DNA of 64,000 bases, from NCBI GenBank assembly GCA_017163975.1, contig JAFFSR010000396.1:124001-188000 (forward strand), written 5' to 3'. Positions 45,098 through 58,531 of this stretch are shown here, in pieces. This DNA is from Anastatus disparis. Lineage: Eukaryota > Arthropoda > Insecta > Hymenoptera > Eupelmidae. Position 1 is the first letter of the stretch; every line of letters begins with the position of its first letter. Position numbers and translations under genes: made by a program. The notes under the pieces were generated by a model, which was not told the DNA's origin, did no database searches, and saw only the letters and a list, made by a program, of their open reading frames with translations.

Positions 45098-45760
45098 AGC
45101 ATTCTAAATAAATTTAGAATTTCTTTAAATTTGAAAAGTGAATAAATATAGTTTCTTTGATTATCTGTAAACTTTAATTTTATTATCAGAAACCAAAGTG
45201 GTGACAGCAGCCGAGTAGTAATACGAAAGCAGATTGTAAAAGAGATTATCCTGAAGGGAACCAGCATAACAGCAGCTGGAGAGGTTTCAATCAACATCAT
45301 CGTCTTGGAAGATAAGGTCTTTAGCAAAGAATAACAACAGAAGCAGAAGGAAGTTTACAGGACAGAAAGGAAGGTACATTGGCCATCAGTTTTTTGTACA
45401 GAATCCGATACATCCTTTGACAGGATTGCGGAGGCTAAGTGCCTTGAAAGACAGCCGCTCAACCACAGTTTATTTCATCCAACGGCCTTTGTACTACATA
45501 CGTGAGTATACTTACTCTTACATTTAAATTTATGTTTTACGTCCAATAGTCATAATTTATAACTTACATTTATTTAAATTTTAACTTTCATAAAAACTTT
45601 ATATTTCATAAAAAAATTTACAATTAATTAAAAATAAATAAAGTCAGAGCGTGAAACCGTACACCTATGTGCAACGATATATGTACATGTATTAGTTATG
45701 TGCGAGAAATAAATCTATAAGTACGGAATAGTTATGTGCAACAAAGATATTATAAGTATT
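45098..45760. other. Unassigned region after the copia element
   Basis: No gene recognised. Bases about 45185-45500 are less AT-rich and start aaagtggtgacagcagccga, which looks like the region after an LTR/primer site, and end at a good splice donor (cgtgagtata). A retroelement leader or an exon fragment are both possible; evidence is weak. Confidence 0.35.
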
Positions 45761-45767
45761 AGTTATA

Positions 45768-45829
<62 letters not shown>

Positions 45830-45900
45830 GGAGGGAGGGAGAGAGAGAGAGAGAGAGAGAGAGGAGGGAGGGAGGGAGGGAGGGAGAGAGAGAGAGAGAG
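45768..45900. repeat. (GA)n microsatellite
   Basis: About 130 bp of GAGA with GGGA interruptions. Overlapping frames are translated microsatellite. Confidence 0.95.
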
Positions 45901-45989
45901 CGAAGAAAACAGAAATGGGAAGAGAGTGAGAAAGAGAAAGAATACAGTATGAAAAGCATACACACGCTGACGCATGAGAGCACATGTGT

Positions 45990-46408
45990 ACACACGCACA
46001 GTCACGTATAATAAATATTTAATATTTAAGAAAATATTTCTTTGTAATACTTACAATTCGAATGCATACAAACACACAGGTTTATATATATATTGGACAT
46101 TACATATCAATTCGCATGCATGCACACACGTTAATATACATAGGATTTTTCACGTCAATTATAACCCACGCCCATACAGGTTTATATATATGGGACATTT
46201 CATGATAACTCTAACACACCTATTCGAGAGCCTTTAGGTTTACATATATGTGACGTATCATGTCAACACGCACGCACCGGTTTTCATACATTTGACATTT
46301 CTTGTCAACTCAGACGCGCAAACACATCTAAACATGTACTTGAGATTTGTGTTTATATATATGGGACCGTTTTGTCAATTCGCATGCACGCACACACATG
46401 GGCTTATG

Positions 46409-46460
<52 letters not shown>
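45990..46460. repeat. Minisatellite (about 55-60 bp unit) ending in (TA)n
   Basis: Five to six degenerate copies of a unit containing gtttatatatatgggacat, ttcatgtcaattcgcatgc and a CACACA stretch. A (TA)n run follows at 46411-46460. The same unit appears at 59178-59329 and 60045-60175. Confidence 0.8.
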
Positions 46461-46465
<5 letters not shown>

Positions 46466-46479
46466 ACATGTGATTTCAC

Positions 46480-46812
46480 AATTGGGTCCTTGCATGAAAA
46501 AATGCATTATATCCGTCAGGTAAAATACGAAAAAATAAAAGACCCGTATTTTTTTGTTTTTTAAAATATGATGAATTGCAAAAGTTATAGCCAGTATAAA
46601 TTAATACAATTTTGATATATATAGATATAGTGTCAATGTATATGACGTCATGATTGCTAAAACAATCGTGACGTCACACAATTTCAACTGCCTCTATCTC
46701 TTAGAGTTTTCATTTTTATGATATAAGAAAAAATACGTGTCTTTCATTTTTTCTTTTTCTCAACAACGGATATAATGGATTCAAAAAAAATTTTTCATGC
46801 AAAGACCCAATT
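46480..46812. mobile_element. Fold-back MITE with two TGACGTCA sites
   Basis: aattgggtccttgcatgaaa at 46480 pairs with the complement ending at 46812. Further inner pairing includes cggatataatg/cattatatccg. In the centre two TGACGTCA palindromes (46643-46650, 46669-46676) lie 26 bp apart. Non-coding. Confidence 0.75.
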
Positions 46813-46852
46813 GGGCAACATCGTTTTCGCAAAAAGTCGTTATAGGTACACG

Positions 46853-46899
<47 letters not shown>

Positions 46900-47587
46900 T
46901 GTAACGGTATTCTACCGTGTTTGAATCTTAAACGCTCGGTCATATAGCTCGTCTAAGACGAGTAAAGAAGTGCGTATCTTGACGACCGGCACGCGAGAGA
47001 GAAGCTCGCCGGCCGCGAGGCGCTAGAGACAGTTTCCGGCTACCGTTACGTTAGCACAAAACCTAAGCCGCGCTGTGCTTATTAGAGAATTTTGCCACGA
47101 GGTCATATAATACGGTAGACTAAGTTCGCATTTGATAGAGCGAGACATTGTCTTAATTAAAAGTCGTGAGTTTATACCGACTTGCGTATTATATTATATT
47201 TGCAAGTTGCCACTCTCAGAAGTTCTTTTTGTAGAGTTTTGTTTGACCGCTTTCGCGCTTCTTAGCGGTCAGCCATTAAGTGCCAGCAAATACGTTGATC
47301 GGCGTGTATAGAATTCCACTGATCGGCGCCAAAACAACCACGTTGGCAGAGCTCAGCGGAATTCAACGATCGGGAAGAGACGTATTCCACCGATCTACTT
47401 CAGAGCATCTACGTATTGGTTACGTACAAGGGGGAAGCTACGGTAACGAGCGAGCGGCGTCTACGTGCACGTAGGTAAATAGTGTAACCTGGCCAGTGCG
47501 TTACTGTGAGTATAATTATACTGTGCGATATCCAAGTGTCTCTTCTTCGAGAGACACTTGTTCGGGTATATTATATCATCAGTTACA
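46900..47587 (+). mobile_element. GC-richer island, possible solo LTR
   Basis: Starts TGTAACGGTATTC and could end CAGTTACA at 47587 (TG...CA with inverted TGTAAC/GTTACA ends). It contains hairpins gaccgct...agcggtc (47248-47273) and aagtgtctcttcttcgagag (47539-47566). Its composition contrasts with the AT-rich surroundings. A target duplication is not evident. The small frame at 47280-47474 is not convincing. Confidence 0.4.
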
Positions 47588-48537
47588 TAACCGATCAGCG
47601 TCATAAGCGAGTTCAATTTAGTTCGCGACACGCCCTCCCTTTGCTCACTCTCTCAGTAGACGCGTACATTACTTTTCATATATTACATTATTCCATTTCT
47701 GTTTAATTCATACTAGCAAAAAATACCTCGCTTCTAACGTCGCTCGGTTGAATTTTCATATATTATATTATTATGTATAAATTAGCCAATTTTAAAATAA
47801 AAAAGAATCGACGCAACTTATGAATTGTGATATTGTAGTTTTGTACTGAATTAAATTTTTCTATTTTTATAAAAAAGATTAATTAAAGTTACAATGTGCA
47901 TAAAAATTTTTTAAATACAAATCATATCATGATGAATTAAGAATTTGTTCTACTAAATTGCATTTGAATCAATGAAAAAATATAATAGGAATTTTTTCTT
48001 TTTAATCACGTGTTTCAATCACGAACCATGAAATAATCGAAAACAGTATTTGACGTTTACTAGAACTAACAACTGCACGGAGAAATGAAAGTATTGTTAA
48101 AATAGGTTCTAAATCAAGTATATCTAATTTATGTATTAAGGTACTTAAAAAGAGTGACGATATAATTTCAATTAGTACTATAGCTTGAATTTTAGGGACC
48201 AATGTTGGTACTATTATATTATGAAGTAAGAGCATAAATTTGCGATGCTTACTGCCTTTTTTTTGGTATTAAGACTGATCTTTCACCTACTCGATTCAAG
48301 GGCAATATTTCGCAGAAAATGCAATTATTAACCTCTTTTTGTGCGGCTTTTCCTGTTACTAAAATTGAAAATTATTAAATATAGAATTATTTATATAATA
48401 TATAACTCTTTAAAATTACTAAAAATTAATATTTAAATTCGTGATATTCAAAGATTAAAACGATACATGTTTATTTTCCATATTCCGTTTTAAAATAGTT
48501 ACTTTTGAGTTTTAAATTAATGATTAGAAATTTAAAT

Positions 48538-48581
<44 letters not shown>

Positions 48582-51144
48582 CATGATTTACATTATATTT
48601 ATCAACTGTTGAAAATCGTTACACAATTTATTGGGTTTTACGTTAACAGGTATTAATTATATTGAAGTTTTTCGCTCCTAACGTCGCTTAGTTGAATTTT
48701 CTTTTATTATATTATTATGTATAAATGACTAATTTTAAGTAAATAAGAATTAATTTATTTAATTCTGAGTACTGAATAAAATTGAAAATAATTTGATGAA
48801 ACATAATATAAAAATATATGTACACATGTGCTTGAAGTAAAAAAGCGTATAATTTATTTCAAGTGACTATTTCTCACTCTACTTCCATTAGGAAAACAAA
48901 GATAGTACGATATTTGATGTAATCAAACTGAGAACTGGGTTCTGAGTTACAACTAGAATTTCCAGACCTCAATATATGACCATGAATTTGAATTATGAAA
49001 TTAATTTATAAGTGAAACATGCTTAAAAGAAATTCGTGTTGATTTTTAATAAAAATATCTTCACAAATGTATTTTATATATATGAAATACGAAATTTAAA
49101 TAGAAAAAATCATAAGATTAAAATAAAACATTTTAGTTACTTTTAAATTCAAATATTTCGGAATAAAAAAATAACTATTTGCAATTACTTAACAATCCTT
49201 TTTGCATCTAATAAAAAAATTTAATGAGATACAAATATTACAAAGTGTATGTATCACAAGTAAGGTTTGCATATCATAAATATTATAATTTTTAGAAAAT
49301 TCTTGATATTAATAGATTATTAATTTGGAAAATTAAATATTTTTTTATTGATGACAAGTAACTTTTTAAAAATAGTTAAAATAATACTGTAAATGTCAAT
49401 CAAATAACATTTTCATCAAAATAAATTTCAACGCTTTAATTATTAAAATAAACATTTTTATTTAACTACAATCTATTGTAATATTTGTTTTTTTAATATA
49501 TATGTATTAAAAAAATTATAATTTTATTTGATGAACAGTTGTATAAATATTATATATTTATAATTGTATAACTAAATTTATTAAATTAAAATTGTATTCA
49601 GTTATCATTTAGAGAATGAGGTATTTAAATTAGTTTTCATGAAAATATATTATTTAAAAGGTTACTTGTTAACAATTTTTTATAAATAACATACATTTAA
49701 CCTTAATTACATTTTCATTTGTATACGTGTTTATATTTAAATGAATTGTGATTTATATAAAAATCGTTAGCAATTTATTTCATTGAAGCAATAATATTTT
49801 TATTAAGAGAAACATTAATTTTTAAAAAATATCAAATTACCTCATTTGAAAAATTATAATTACATGATATAAAAATACTTTTTTAAATATCGTTAGAACA
49901 TAAATTTTATGAAATACAATTTAAAAAAATTATTTATTAGATATTAAATTTTTTTAATAGTCAAATATAAAGATGGGACAATATATAAAATATGAATAAA
50001 TGTTTCTGATCATGTCTATAATTATGCATTTATATGTATGAACTGTCTAGATAGAAGTAGAATCCCTCCTAAAAAAGTAAACATTTCAAAAGAAAATTTA
50101 CTTATTATTTGCGAAACATTTATTATGAATGCGGAAAAATATAATATTCTGTAATATCACTCTATAATTTGTATTAAATATGATACAAATCATTGAAAGT
50201 ACAATTATTTTATTATGTTAAATTTGTTGTCAAATTTTGATTATATTTTACTATAAGAAGATAAAAAAATTAACTGTCTTACCATTCTATTGATGAATTT
50301 CCATAAAAGGAATGTATTAACTTGTAGTATGTCTCATGATGATTATTTATTTGAATTTTTAAATTATTCCAATCATTAGTTTTAAAGATATTTAAATTTC
50401 TGATTCCAAATGGAAAAATTTTGGTAAATAATATTGGAACCCAAACTTCTCAATAACTAATGAATAGATTTGTGTAAAAATTTAACTAAATAATCTTCGT
50501 GATACATACTGTATGTTTATGCATCTATTTATTCAAAATTTTAAAATACAATGGAAATATAATCAATATTTATGGGTGGAAGTGTGCTGTCCATTTTACA
50601 TCTCCTTAAATAATTTATATTTATAAAATTCATATAGTATCATATGAAAACTATTAAAATGAGAATCATATATTCAATATAATTGTCAACTATGAATAAA
50701 AAGTTTAAAAAATGAAGTGATAAACTTATAAATAGTTATATTATTTTATTGAATACATTTCCAACCTAAATAATTGACTTCATGTTAAAACTAAATTTAA
50801 TTAGCATTCAATACTACAAGTTATTTAAAAAATTTACCATTATTCAAAATTATTAAGAAGTTATTTATAAAAAAAATTCCCATATCGAAATTTCAAAATT
50901 ATACCAATTTAATTTTTTATTCTTTATATTAGAGAATTAGTTTTGATGTTGAAATTTTTTTGTGAAATGAAACATATATATATATATATTATCTTATAAT
51001 AAAATATTTTATCACCTTGTATGAAAATTATTTTGTAAAAGTAGAATAATGTTGCGAATAAACAAATAATTATAAGAAAATATTGAAAACTGTAAATAAC
51101 AATAAAAAAGCGTTAGGCTAGAAACAAATAATGGTTCTCACATA
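47588..51144. other. Long AT-rich region without genes
   Basis: About 3.5 kb with no recognisable coding or RNA sequence. A diverged direct repeat (taacgtcgct.gttgaatttt...attatgtataaat) occurs near 47736 and 48677. (TA)n lies at 48540-48579. A 77-codon minus-strand frame at 48002-48235 has no support. Confidence 0.6.
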
Positions 51145-52200
51145 GCATGGAGGATTTCACTGAAATATTTCGAATTATTCCACTGGAATATTTCAATAGA
51201 ACCTTTCATGCAGATTATTGAAAGTCTTCACGAAATATTTCAGAATATTCCACTGGAATCTTCCATTGAAAGCTTCCAGGAATATTACAGGAATATTTCA
51301 AAGGAATGTTCGAAAACTTTTTTGAAATATTCCATGTAATATTCACGAAAGATTTCTAAAATATTTCATAAAATATTCCATGTAATGTTTATGAATATTC
51401 CAGTAAAATATTTCATGAAAGATTCCAAAAAAATTCCATAAATATTTCGCTGGAAGATTCCGATAAACTTTAAAATCGTACAGCGGATAATTACATAAAT
51501 CTTTCAGAACTAGTCTTTAAATATTCCACAGAAAGATTTAAGTAATCTTCCAGTGGAATATTTCATGAAAGATTTCAGAAAAATTTCATAAACATTTCAC
51601 TGGAAGATTTCAAAAAACTTTAAAATCGTAGAGCGAAATATTAGATAAATCTTCTATAAATATTCCACGAAACATTTTACAGGAAGATTAAAGTAATCTT
51701 CCGATGAAATATTTCACGAAAGATTTCAGGAACATTCCGATAAACATTAAAATCGTACAGCGGAATATTACATGAATCTTCCATAAATATTCCACGAATT
51801 GTTCCACAGAAATATTTACGTAACCTTCCAGTGGAATATTTTATAAAGGATTTTAGAAAGATTCCATAAACATTTCACTGGAAGATCCAAAAAAACTTTC
51901 AAATCGTACAGTGGAATATAACATAAATCTTCCATAAATAGTCAACGAAATATTCCACAAAAAGATTTAAGCAATCTTCCAGTGGAATATTTCATTAAAG
52001 ATTTCAGAAAAATTCCAGAAACATTTCACTGGAAGATTCCTAAAAACTTTTAAATCGTACAGCGAAATATTACATAAATCTTCCGTAAATATTCCACGAA
52101 ATATTTTACGCAAAGATTACAGTAATCTTCCAGTGGAATATTGCTTAAAAGATTCTAGAATGATTTCATGAAGTTTTCGTTGGAAGATTGCGCGGAATGT
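51145..52200. repeat. GGAATATTTC-type array, proximal block
   Basis: A degenerate repeat of short inverted GAA/TTC modules (ggaatatttc, ttccactggaa, aagatttcag) with a longer period of about 145-150 bp marked by cactggaagatt...aaaatcgtacagcg near 51480, 51620, 51760, 51910 and 52060. Non-coding. Confidence 0.85.
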
Positions 52201-52449
52201 TACGGGAGGTTTTCAGTAACGCTGATAAGGGGATGTTTGTAAAATGGGAGTTTCATCCCCAAGCGGTTGAAAGATACCTCACTTACTATAAAAGCGAAAG
52301 GGTATCAGCACTTTGATGTGCACAGTCGAAGCGAATATTTAAATGCGATTTTATAACTAAATGTTTATGTATGCGTATATGTATTGATGTATAAGTGTAA
52401 TGTGTTATTATATAATAACTGTACCATCCCCTCACAGCATTTCACATTT
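52201..52449 (+). promoter_or_regulatory. TATA promoter-like unique segment inside the array
   Basis: TATAAAAG at 52287-52294 (context cttactataaaagcgaaag) is followed by ggtatcagcac and gcacagtcg, initiator-like elements 20 and about 35 nt downstream. Upstream, ggggatg...catcccc forms a hairpin. No ORF of note follows. It could be the promoter of a non-coding transcript or a relic. Confidence 0.35.
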
Positions 52450-53060
52450 TCCAAAAATCTTCCAGGAACATTTCATGAAAGATGAGAGATTACCCAAACC
52501 TTCCATTTTTATATTCTTGAAATCTCTCAAGAGTATTCCATGGGTTATTCTAATGTAGGAAGAATTAAGGACATACGAATATTACAGGAATATTTCACGG
52601 AAGATTCCTGAAATATTCCAAATCTTCCGTGCCAATATTCTGCGAATCTTTCATAAATATTTCACGGAATATTTTACGATAGATTTCTAAAATCTTCCAG
52701 AAATATTTCATGGAATATTTTATGAAAAATTCTTTGAATCTTTCGTGCATATTTCATGAAAGATTCCTTAGATCTTTCGTTTATATTCTATGAAAGGTTC
52801 ATAAAATGTTTCAAATCTACCGTTCCCATATTCCGGAAATTTTCAATGAATTTTCCAACGGAATATTTCATGAATTATTCCTGCAAGATTTCTGAAATAT
52901 TTCAATAAAAGATCTGAGAGGTCCTAGATCTTCCAATGAAATATTCTTAGAATTTTCCAGCAATATTTCATGGAATATTCCAATGTAGGAAGAATCAAAG
53001 ACATACGAATATTATAGGAATATTCCATGGAAGATTCCTAAAATATTTCAAATCTTCAAA
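52450..53060. repeat. GGAATATTTC-type array, distal block
   Basis: Same modules as 51145-52200. A longer phrase (ccaatgtaggaagaatcaaa, gacatacgaatatta) is duplicated at about 52550 and 52980, a 430 bp higher-order step. Confidence 0.8.
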
Positions 53061-53100
53061 ATAACTGTAAATTAATTGAATAATACAATTATTAAAAGTA

Positions 53101-53313
53101 GAGTTCAGTGGAGTAGTGGCTAAGGCGCGTGACTCGTATTCCCGTTGGCGCGGGATCGATTCCCCGTCTGGTCGCTTTTTCGCTGTCTCTGCCGTGGGCT
53201 GACACCACGTTAAATAATACGTCAAATTATGTTGTTTTAAAAATGAATTTCTATGTGTTAAAAAGGGCAGTAATGCCCGTAGATATAAAAAAAAAAAAAA
53301 AAAAAAAAAAAAA
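53101..53313 (+). mobile_element. tRNA-derived SINE
   Basis: Box A-like tagtggctaagg (53114-53125) and box B ggatcgattcc (53153-53163) at tRNA spacing form a polymerase III promoter. A unique body with agggcagtaatgcccgtaga (hairpin) and a poly(A) tail at 53288-53313 follow. The tRNA-like head lacks a good acceptor stem, so this is a SINE and not a tRNA gene. It inserted just past the end of the GAA/TTC array. Confidence 0.82.
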
Positions 53314-54625
53314 TAATTCAAAATAATTTTGATTTTAGTTCTTTTTACAACAAATTTTTTTTAATGAATAAATAAATATATATATATAGGAAGTTTTATG
53401 ACAATTTTTCCCACGTATAATAATATTTATTAAGAAAGTTTTGAAATCAATCAAGCAATCGTCGAATACTTCTGTATTCAATTCATTTTTTTAAAAATAA
53501 TATTAAATTTATAAAAATATCATTACACTATCTTTTAATTTTTGAATGTAATAAAATTTCTTCAAAGCTTTTGAATATTATGTCTGTTATTTTTTGTTTA
53601 AGTCATTATTCAAACTGATGAATACTATTTTATTGTGTTATTATTACTTTTAAAAAAGTATATCTTAGGCAAGTTTAGTTATAAAACAGTATAGTATTCT
53701 TTAAAACGTTTTTTCTAAATTTTTTTTTGTTTTTTACTAAATACATTATATTTTTTTTTAGTTTCAGTTTTGGAGAGTACTAAAACGAATTGAGTAATTT
53801 ATTATTAAGTTTATACCTTTTACTAGATTTATCTATAGTTTTTCTTTAAGAAAGTTTTGAAATCAATCAAGCAATCGTCGAGTACTTCTGTATTCAATTC
53901 ATTCTTTTTGATAATATAAAATTCATGAAATATTTACAGTTTCGGCTAAAGAAAGTTTTGAAATCAATGAAGCAATCGTCGAGTACTTCTGTATTCAATT
54001 CTTACTTTTTAACAATATAAAATCCATAAAATGTTTAATTTATATTCTCTTTAATAGACGAATATTTGGGAAAACTTTGCCAAATAATTTTTGAAAAAAA
54101 GGGATTATTGCGATGAAGATAGCGATGACAGTACACATTAAAATTGAAAAAAAAAATATATCAGATCAACTTATTATTTCATTTATGAGTGAATATTACT
54201 ACTTAAACATTGATGAACTATATTTGATCTTAGTGATATCTATTTTATTTTATTCCTGATGAAAGATTTACTTAATAAACAATTTCCGAAACGATTAACT
54301 TCAAAGTTTCGGAATAATTTTTTATTTAATATGCTACGGTTAAAGACCAAAATTGTGCAATTTTATTTTCAAAAACTTGGCAGAAGAGCCATTAGCTTCT
54401 AACAACTTATATTTGAGAATTCGCAGCCATGAACTTCAAAATTATTCATGCCTTTCTAAAACTTTCAGGGAAGATACCCATTTTAATTGTAATACTTTTG
54501 ATAAAATAAAATTATGCATTCTCTATCACATCACACTATCTTTTTATTTTCAAGTGCTGTAAAATATATAAAATTTTACTAAATATCTACAAAATAACTT
54601 GCCAGGCCCGTGGTTTAATATTTTA

Positions 54626-55353
54626 TGATGTAGTTGAAAATTGAAAGGTTTATATAGTAAAGATAAGTGAGAGAAAACTAAGAATTTTTTTCGTATTACA
54701 TCGCATGCATTACAAAAAATAATTTTCCAGGTTAAAATAGAATTTTGTTCATTGTGTTAGGATGTATCTTTGTTCTTTATCGTTCAATATTAAATAAAAT
54801 ATTTTCTATCAATATAATACAGAAAAAAATCAAACGCACCGTGATGTAAAAATATATTGTACAATACTTTGAGCGGAATGTTAATGTTCTTAATAATATT
54901 CTTTGAATATAGAAAACTACTATCCATCGGATGTAAATAAACATTGAAAGGTATATATATGTATATACTTATAAATACATATATCGTAGGTTTTGAGGAC
55001 CTTTGATAGATACAACGTAGACTTTGGGGACCTTTTGAGAGAACGAGGACCAGGTCCTCAATCTCTCAATGTTATTTGTATATCTATATATATGAATTAA
55101 GATTCTTACACGAAATAAGAAAAATTATTTCTTTAGGTGAAATTAAAAAATTCTTGTATATTTCGAAAAATTTGTTGTGAAATGACCTTAAGGTCCTTTA
55201 TTTTAAGGGCTACATACATTTCTATAAGAAAGGAGGAATTATTTCTTTAGTTAAAAGTGAGAAAATTTTTGTAAAAAAAAAATGTACTGTGAAATGACCT
55301 CAAGGTCCCCAATCTCTACGTTACATACGTTTATATATATATATACATATACA
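54626..55353. other. Fold-back loop, left part
   Basis: AT-rich and non-coding. A ~130 bp unit (atttctttag ... gtgaaatgacct.aaggtcc) is repeated near 55128 and 55242. ttttgaggacctttgataga/actttggggacc near 54990-55030 is related. No gene. Confidence 0.6.
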
Positions 55354-56224
55354 TCTTCCTATATTATATAGACGTAAGCCTCAAAAAATAGCATTCTTGC
55401 GTCCTCCCCACTCCTCCCCCCTCCTCCCCCAGCCTCACATTTTTAAATTTTTTTAACGTAAATATAGGTTTTTTTTTCAGCCTCTGTGAGATGCCTCCCC
55501 CCTCGTCGACCCGCCTCTGACATCGCCTCAACGTTTGTCGCCTCATATTACCTCATAGGTCTCCTCAAAGACTCCTCAGAGACGCCTCAGGTAAGCCTTA
55601 GGAATTTCTCGAAACGCCTCAAGTTTGTGATTTTTTAAATAACGTAAAAATAGTTACCGACGCCTCAGTGCTTCCTCATCCCCTCCTCTTACAACGCCTC
55701 AGGGTGCATTTTTTTGTATGCCTCTTGTCCTGCCTTATACATCGCCTTAGAAACGCTTCAAGAACGCCTCATACATCGCCTTAGAGACGCCTCAGATATA
55801 CCTACGTACTCCTCAAATAAATAAATTTTTTTAATCTATATAATCAAAATATTGTGTCTTTTTGTGTTTTTTTTGGGGAAGGGGAGAAGAACGAGAAGTT
55901 AAAAGTTGGAGAAGAGAGAGATGTATATAAGTTGGTTTAAAGCTTGATATAGCTTGAATCTAAACAAGCTTGCAATCTCGGGCTCGATTCAATCGAGAGC
56001 ATTCAAAAAGTTTTCGGATATATACATTATTATATATGAATTCTGTAATGCAATAATTTAATGCAATTTGCATATTAATCATTGCAAATTGTGTTAAACT
56101 TGATATATTTTACAGCATAATTACTTTAACACCTCATTTGAATTTATGGCATTAAATTTTATAATATTCAAGAATAAGTACATAACAAATTGGGGGGCTG
56201 GCGAGCAGGGCGGTACCCCCCTAG
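55354..56224 (+). mobile_element. Non-autonomous Helitron (871 bp)
   Basis: Inserted between A (55353) and T (56225), as Helitrons are. The 5' end is TCTTCCTATATTATATAG. The 3' end is a GC-rich hairpin, ggggggctggcgagcagggc then ggtacccccc, followed by CTAG. The interior is a CCTC/GCCTCA-rich minisatellite without a gene. The Rep/helicase at 60385-63276 is a potential relative but its own termini were not found. Confidence 0.85.
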
Positions 56225-56257
<33 letters not shown>

Positions 56258-57215
56258 AATACAAAAATTAGAAGAGCATGTTAACCATTACATAATAATA
56301 AATACGGATTAATTCTTAACGTTTGAGCTTTACTATATACAAGTTAGTATTTATCCTCTTTGATTTAAAAAAGTTAGAACATAAAAAATTGGAAAAGCAT
56401 ATTCTATAAGACTAAATTTTTTTATTCTCTTACATTGGCAATATATTGTTACAGATAAAAATTGTACATGTACACAATTAGTTTATAGATTCATATTTTT
56501 ACTTTTTATTCAACACACTTAAATTAGCTAACAATTAAATTATAAAGCAGTACTCACATACATTAAGCATTTCACCAACAAAATATTAAACCACGGGCCT
56601 GGCAAGTTATTTTGTAGATATTTAGTAAAATTTTATATATTTTACAGCACTTGAAAATAAAAAGATAGTGTGATGAGATAGAGAATGCATAATTTTATTT
56701 TATCAAAAGTATTACAATTAAAATGGGTATCTTCCCTGAAAGTTTTAAAAAGGCATGAATAATTTTGAAGTTGATGGCAGCGAATTCTCAAATATAAGTT
56801 TTTAGAAGCTAATGGCTCTTCTGCCAAGTTTTTAGAAATAAAATTGCACAATTTTGGTCTTTGACCGTAGCATATTGAATAAAAAATTATTCCGAAACTT
56901 TGAAGTTAATCGTTTCGGAAATTGTTTATTAAGTAAATCTTTCATCAGGAATAAAATAAAATAGATATCACTGAGATCAAGTATAGTTCATCAATATTTA
57001 AGTAGTAATATTCACTCATAAATGAAATAATAAGTTGATCTGATATATTTTTTTTTTTCAATTTTGATGTGTACTGTCATCGCTATCTTCATCGCAATAA
57101 TCCCTTTTTTTCAAAAATTATTTGGCAAAGTTTTCCCAAATATTCGTCTATTAAAGAGAATATAAATTGAACATTTTATGGATTTTATATTATTAAAAAG
57201 TAAGAATTGTATACA

Positions 57216-57531
57216 CACTGAAAAAAGTTTTCACTTTAAAAACTAGTGCTAAATAATAGAAGGTTAAAATTACGTGTTTTATAATGAAAAAAACCATGAC
57301 AGTATCATTTTAATCAATGCTAGTTTTACTATTTTACCTTCTAAGGTCCAGCACATTGATTTTCAATGACTAGCACGGTTTTTTCCAGTGCCAACATCAA
57401 AATTTCAGTTCTGCGCATTAACAGAGAAATTCTTAATGCATGGTATCAGTTTTTTCACAAAATCAACTTATTGCTATCATAAATAATCTTTCAAGTCAGT
57501 TATATTTTATTTATTTATACATGTATGTATG

Positions 57532-57620
<89 letters not shown>

Positions 57621-58531
57621 GTCTGTGAAAACATAATGACAGAGTTTTATGTTCAAAGTTCAACAAGATTTCTTTTTCAAGAAGAGTTATTTAGTTATTT
57701 TAGTACGAAATTATACGTGAAAACTGGTCGAAACGAACTTGCAATTTTTTCTCATTTTTTTATGTAACTTCTCATAAAAGTAACATAGAGAAGCAGTACT
57801 CAAAATAAAGCTGAAGATTTGTGCTTTCAAATGCACGTATTGTGATAATCCAATAAAATAATTCTCTATGCGAAAAATTTGTAGGAAAAATGCAGAACAT
57901 GAGAAAAATAAAATAAAGTAAATAAATTTATCAAATTAATTGATTAATTGATGATTATAGATATTAAAATGTCTAATTAATTGATATAGTTATATTTTAT
58001 CAAATCTAATCTGATCATAATAAATTCCAGTAGCCTAATATTTTTAAGTTAGAAACTTTTTATGTATATATATCAACGAAAATAAAGTATCATTTATTTA
58101 AGGTAATTTATATTTACACTTGAAAAGATTAGTTGATTCAGTGAGATTCCACTCATTTAATATTTTTTGTATAAAATCATCCATTTGGCACTTATTTCCT
58201 ATGCAATAAATAGAAAAACTTTAAAACTTTACAATCGTGCACACTGCTACAATCGAAAATTCGTATACACAAACATACACCAGCGCCTTTATTTAACGTG
58301 CTTGGCACCCGAAAAAACTGTGCCAAAGGTGGCACTGTAAATTCACGCGTCAGTTATCGAAAATAAATATTTATAGCACTAAAAAATACTACACTGGTAT
58401 GAATTTTATTTGTGCTGTCAATAGAGCGAAAAAAATTAATGCCATTCATTACTTTAGAACACACTAGCATTGGAATTTAAACATCTAATCGAATTTAGCA
58501 TTAGTTTTACCGGTGAAAACTTTTTTCCGTG
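57216..58531. mobile_element. DNA transposon or large MITE with 19 bp TIRs
   Basis: cactgaaaaaagttttcac at the left end and its complement (one mismatch) at the right. It splits the right arm of the fold-back element; the left arm gives the uninterrupted sequence (gaattgaatacagaagtac). The flanking duplication is about 2 bp (CA). The interior has (TA)n at 57537-57616 and no credible gene. Confidence 0.8.

Noticed and set aside
48002..48235. 77-codon hydrophobic minus-strand frame
   Set aside because: No motif, no start context and no neighbours. In AT-rich DNA a frame this long is expected by chance.
51145..53060. CRISPR-like array
   Set aside because: Repeats are degenerate, have no constant repeat/unique spacer structure, and the genome is clearly eukaryotic.
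53101..53175. tRNA gene
   Set aside because: A and B boxes are present but there is no proper acceptor stem pairing, and it runs into a unique body and poly(A) tail, so SINE is the better call.
54353..56851. 69-codon MCNFI... frames in both fold-back arms
   Set aside because: Arm duplicates without recognisable domains. The coding signal is not independent.
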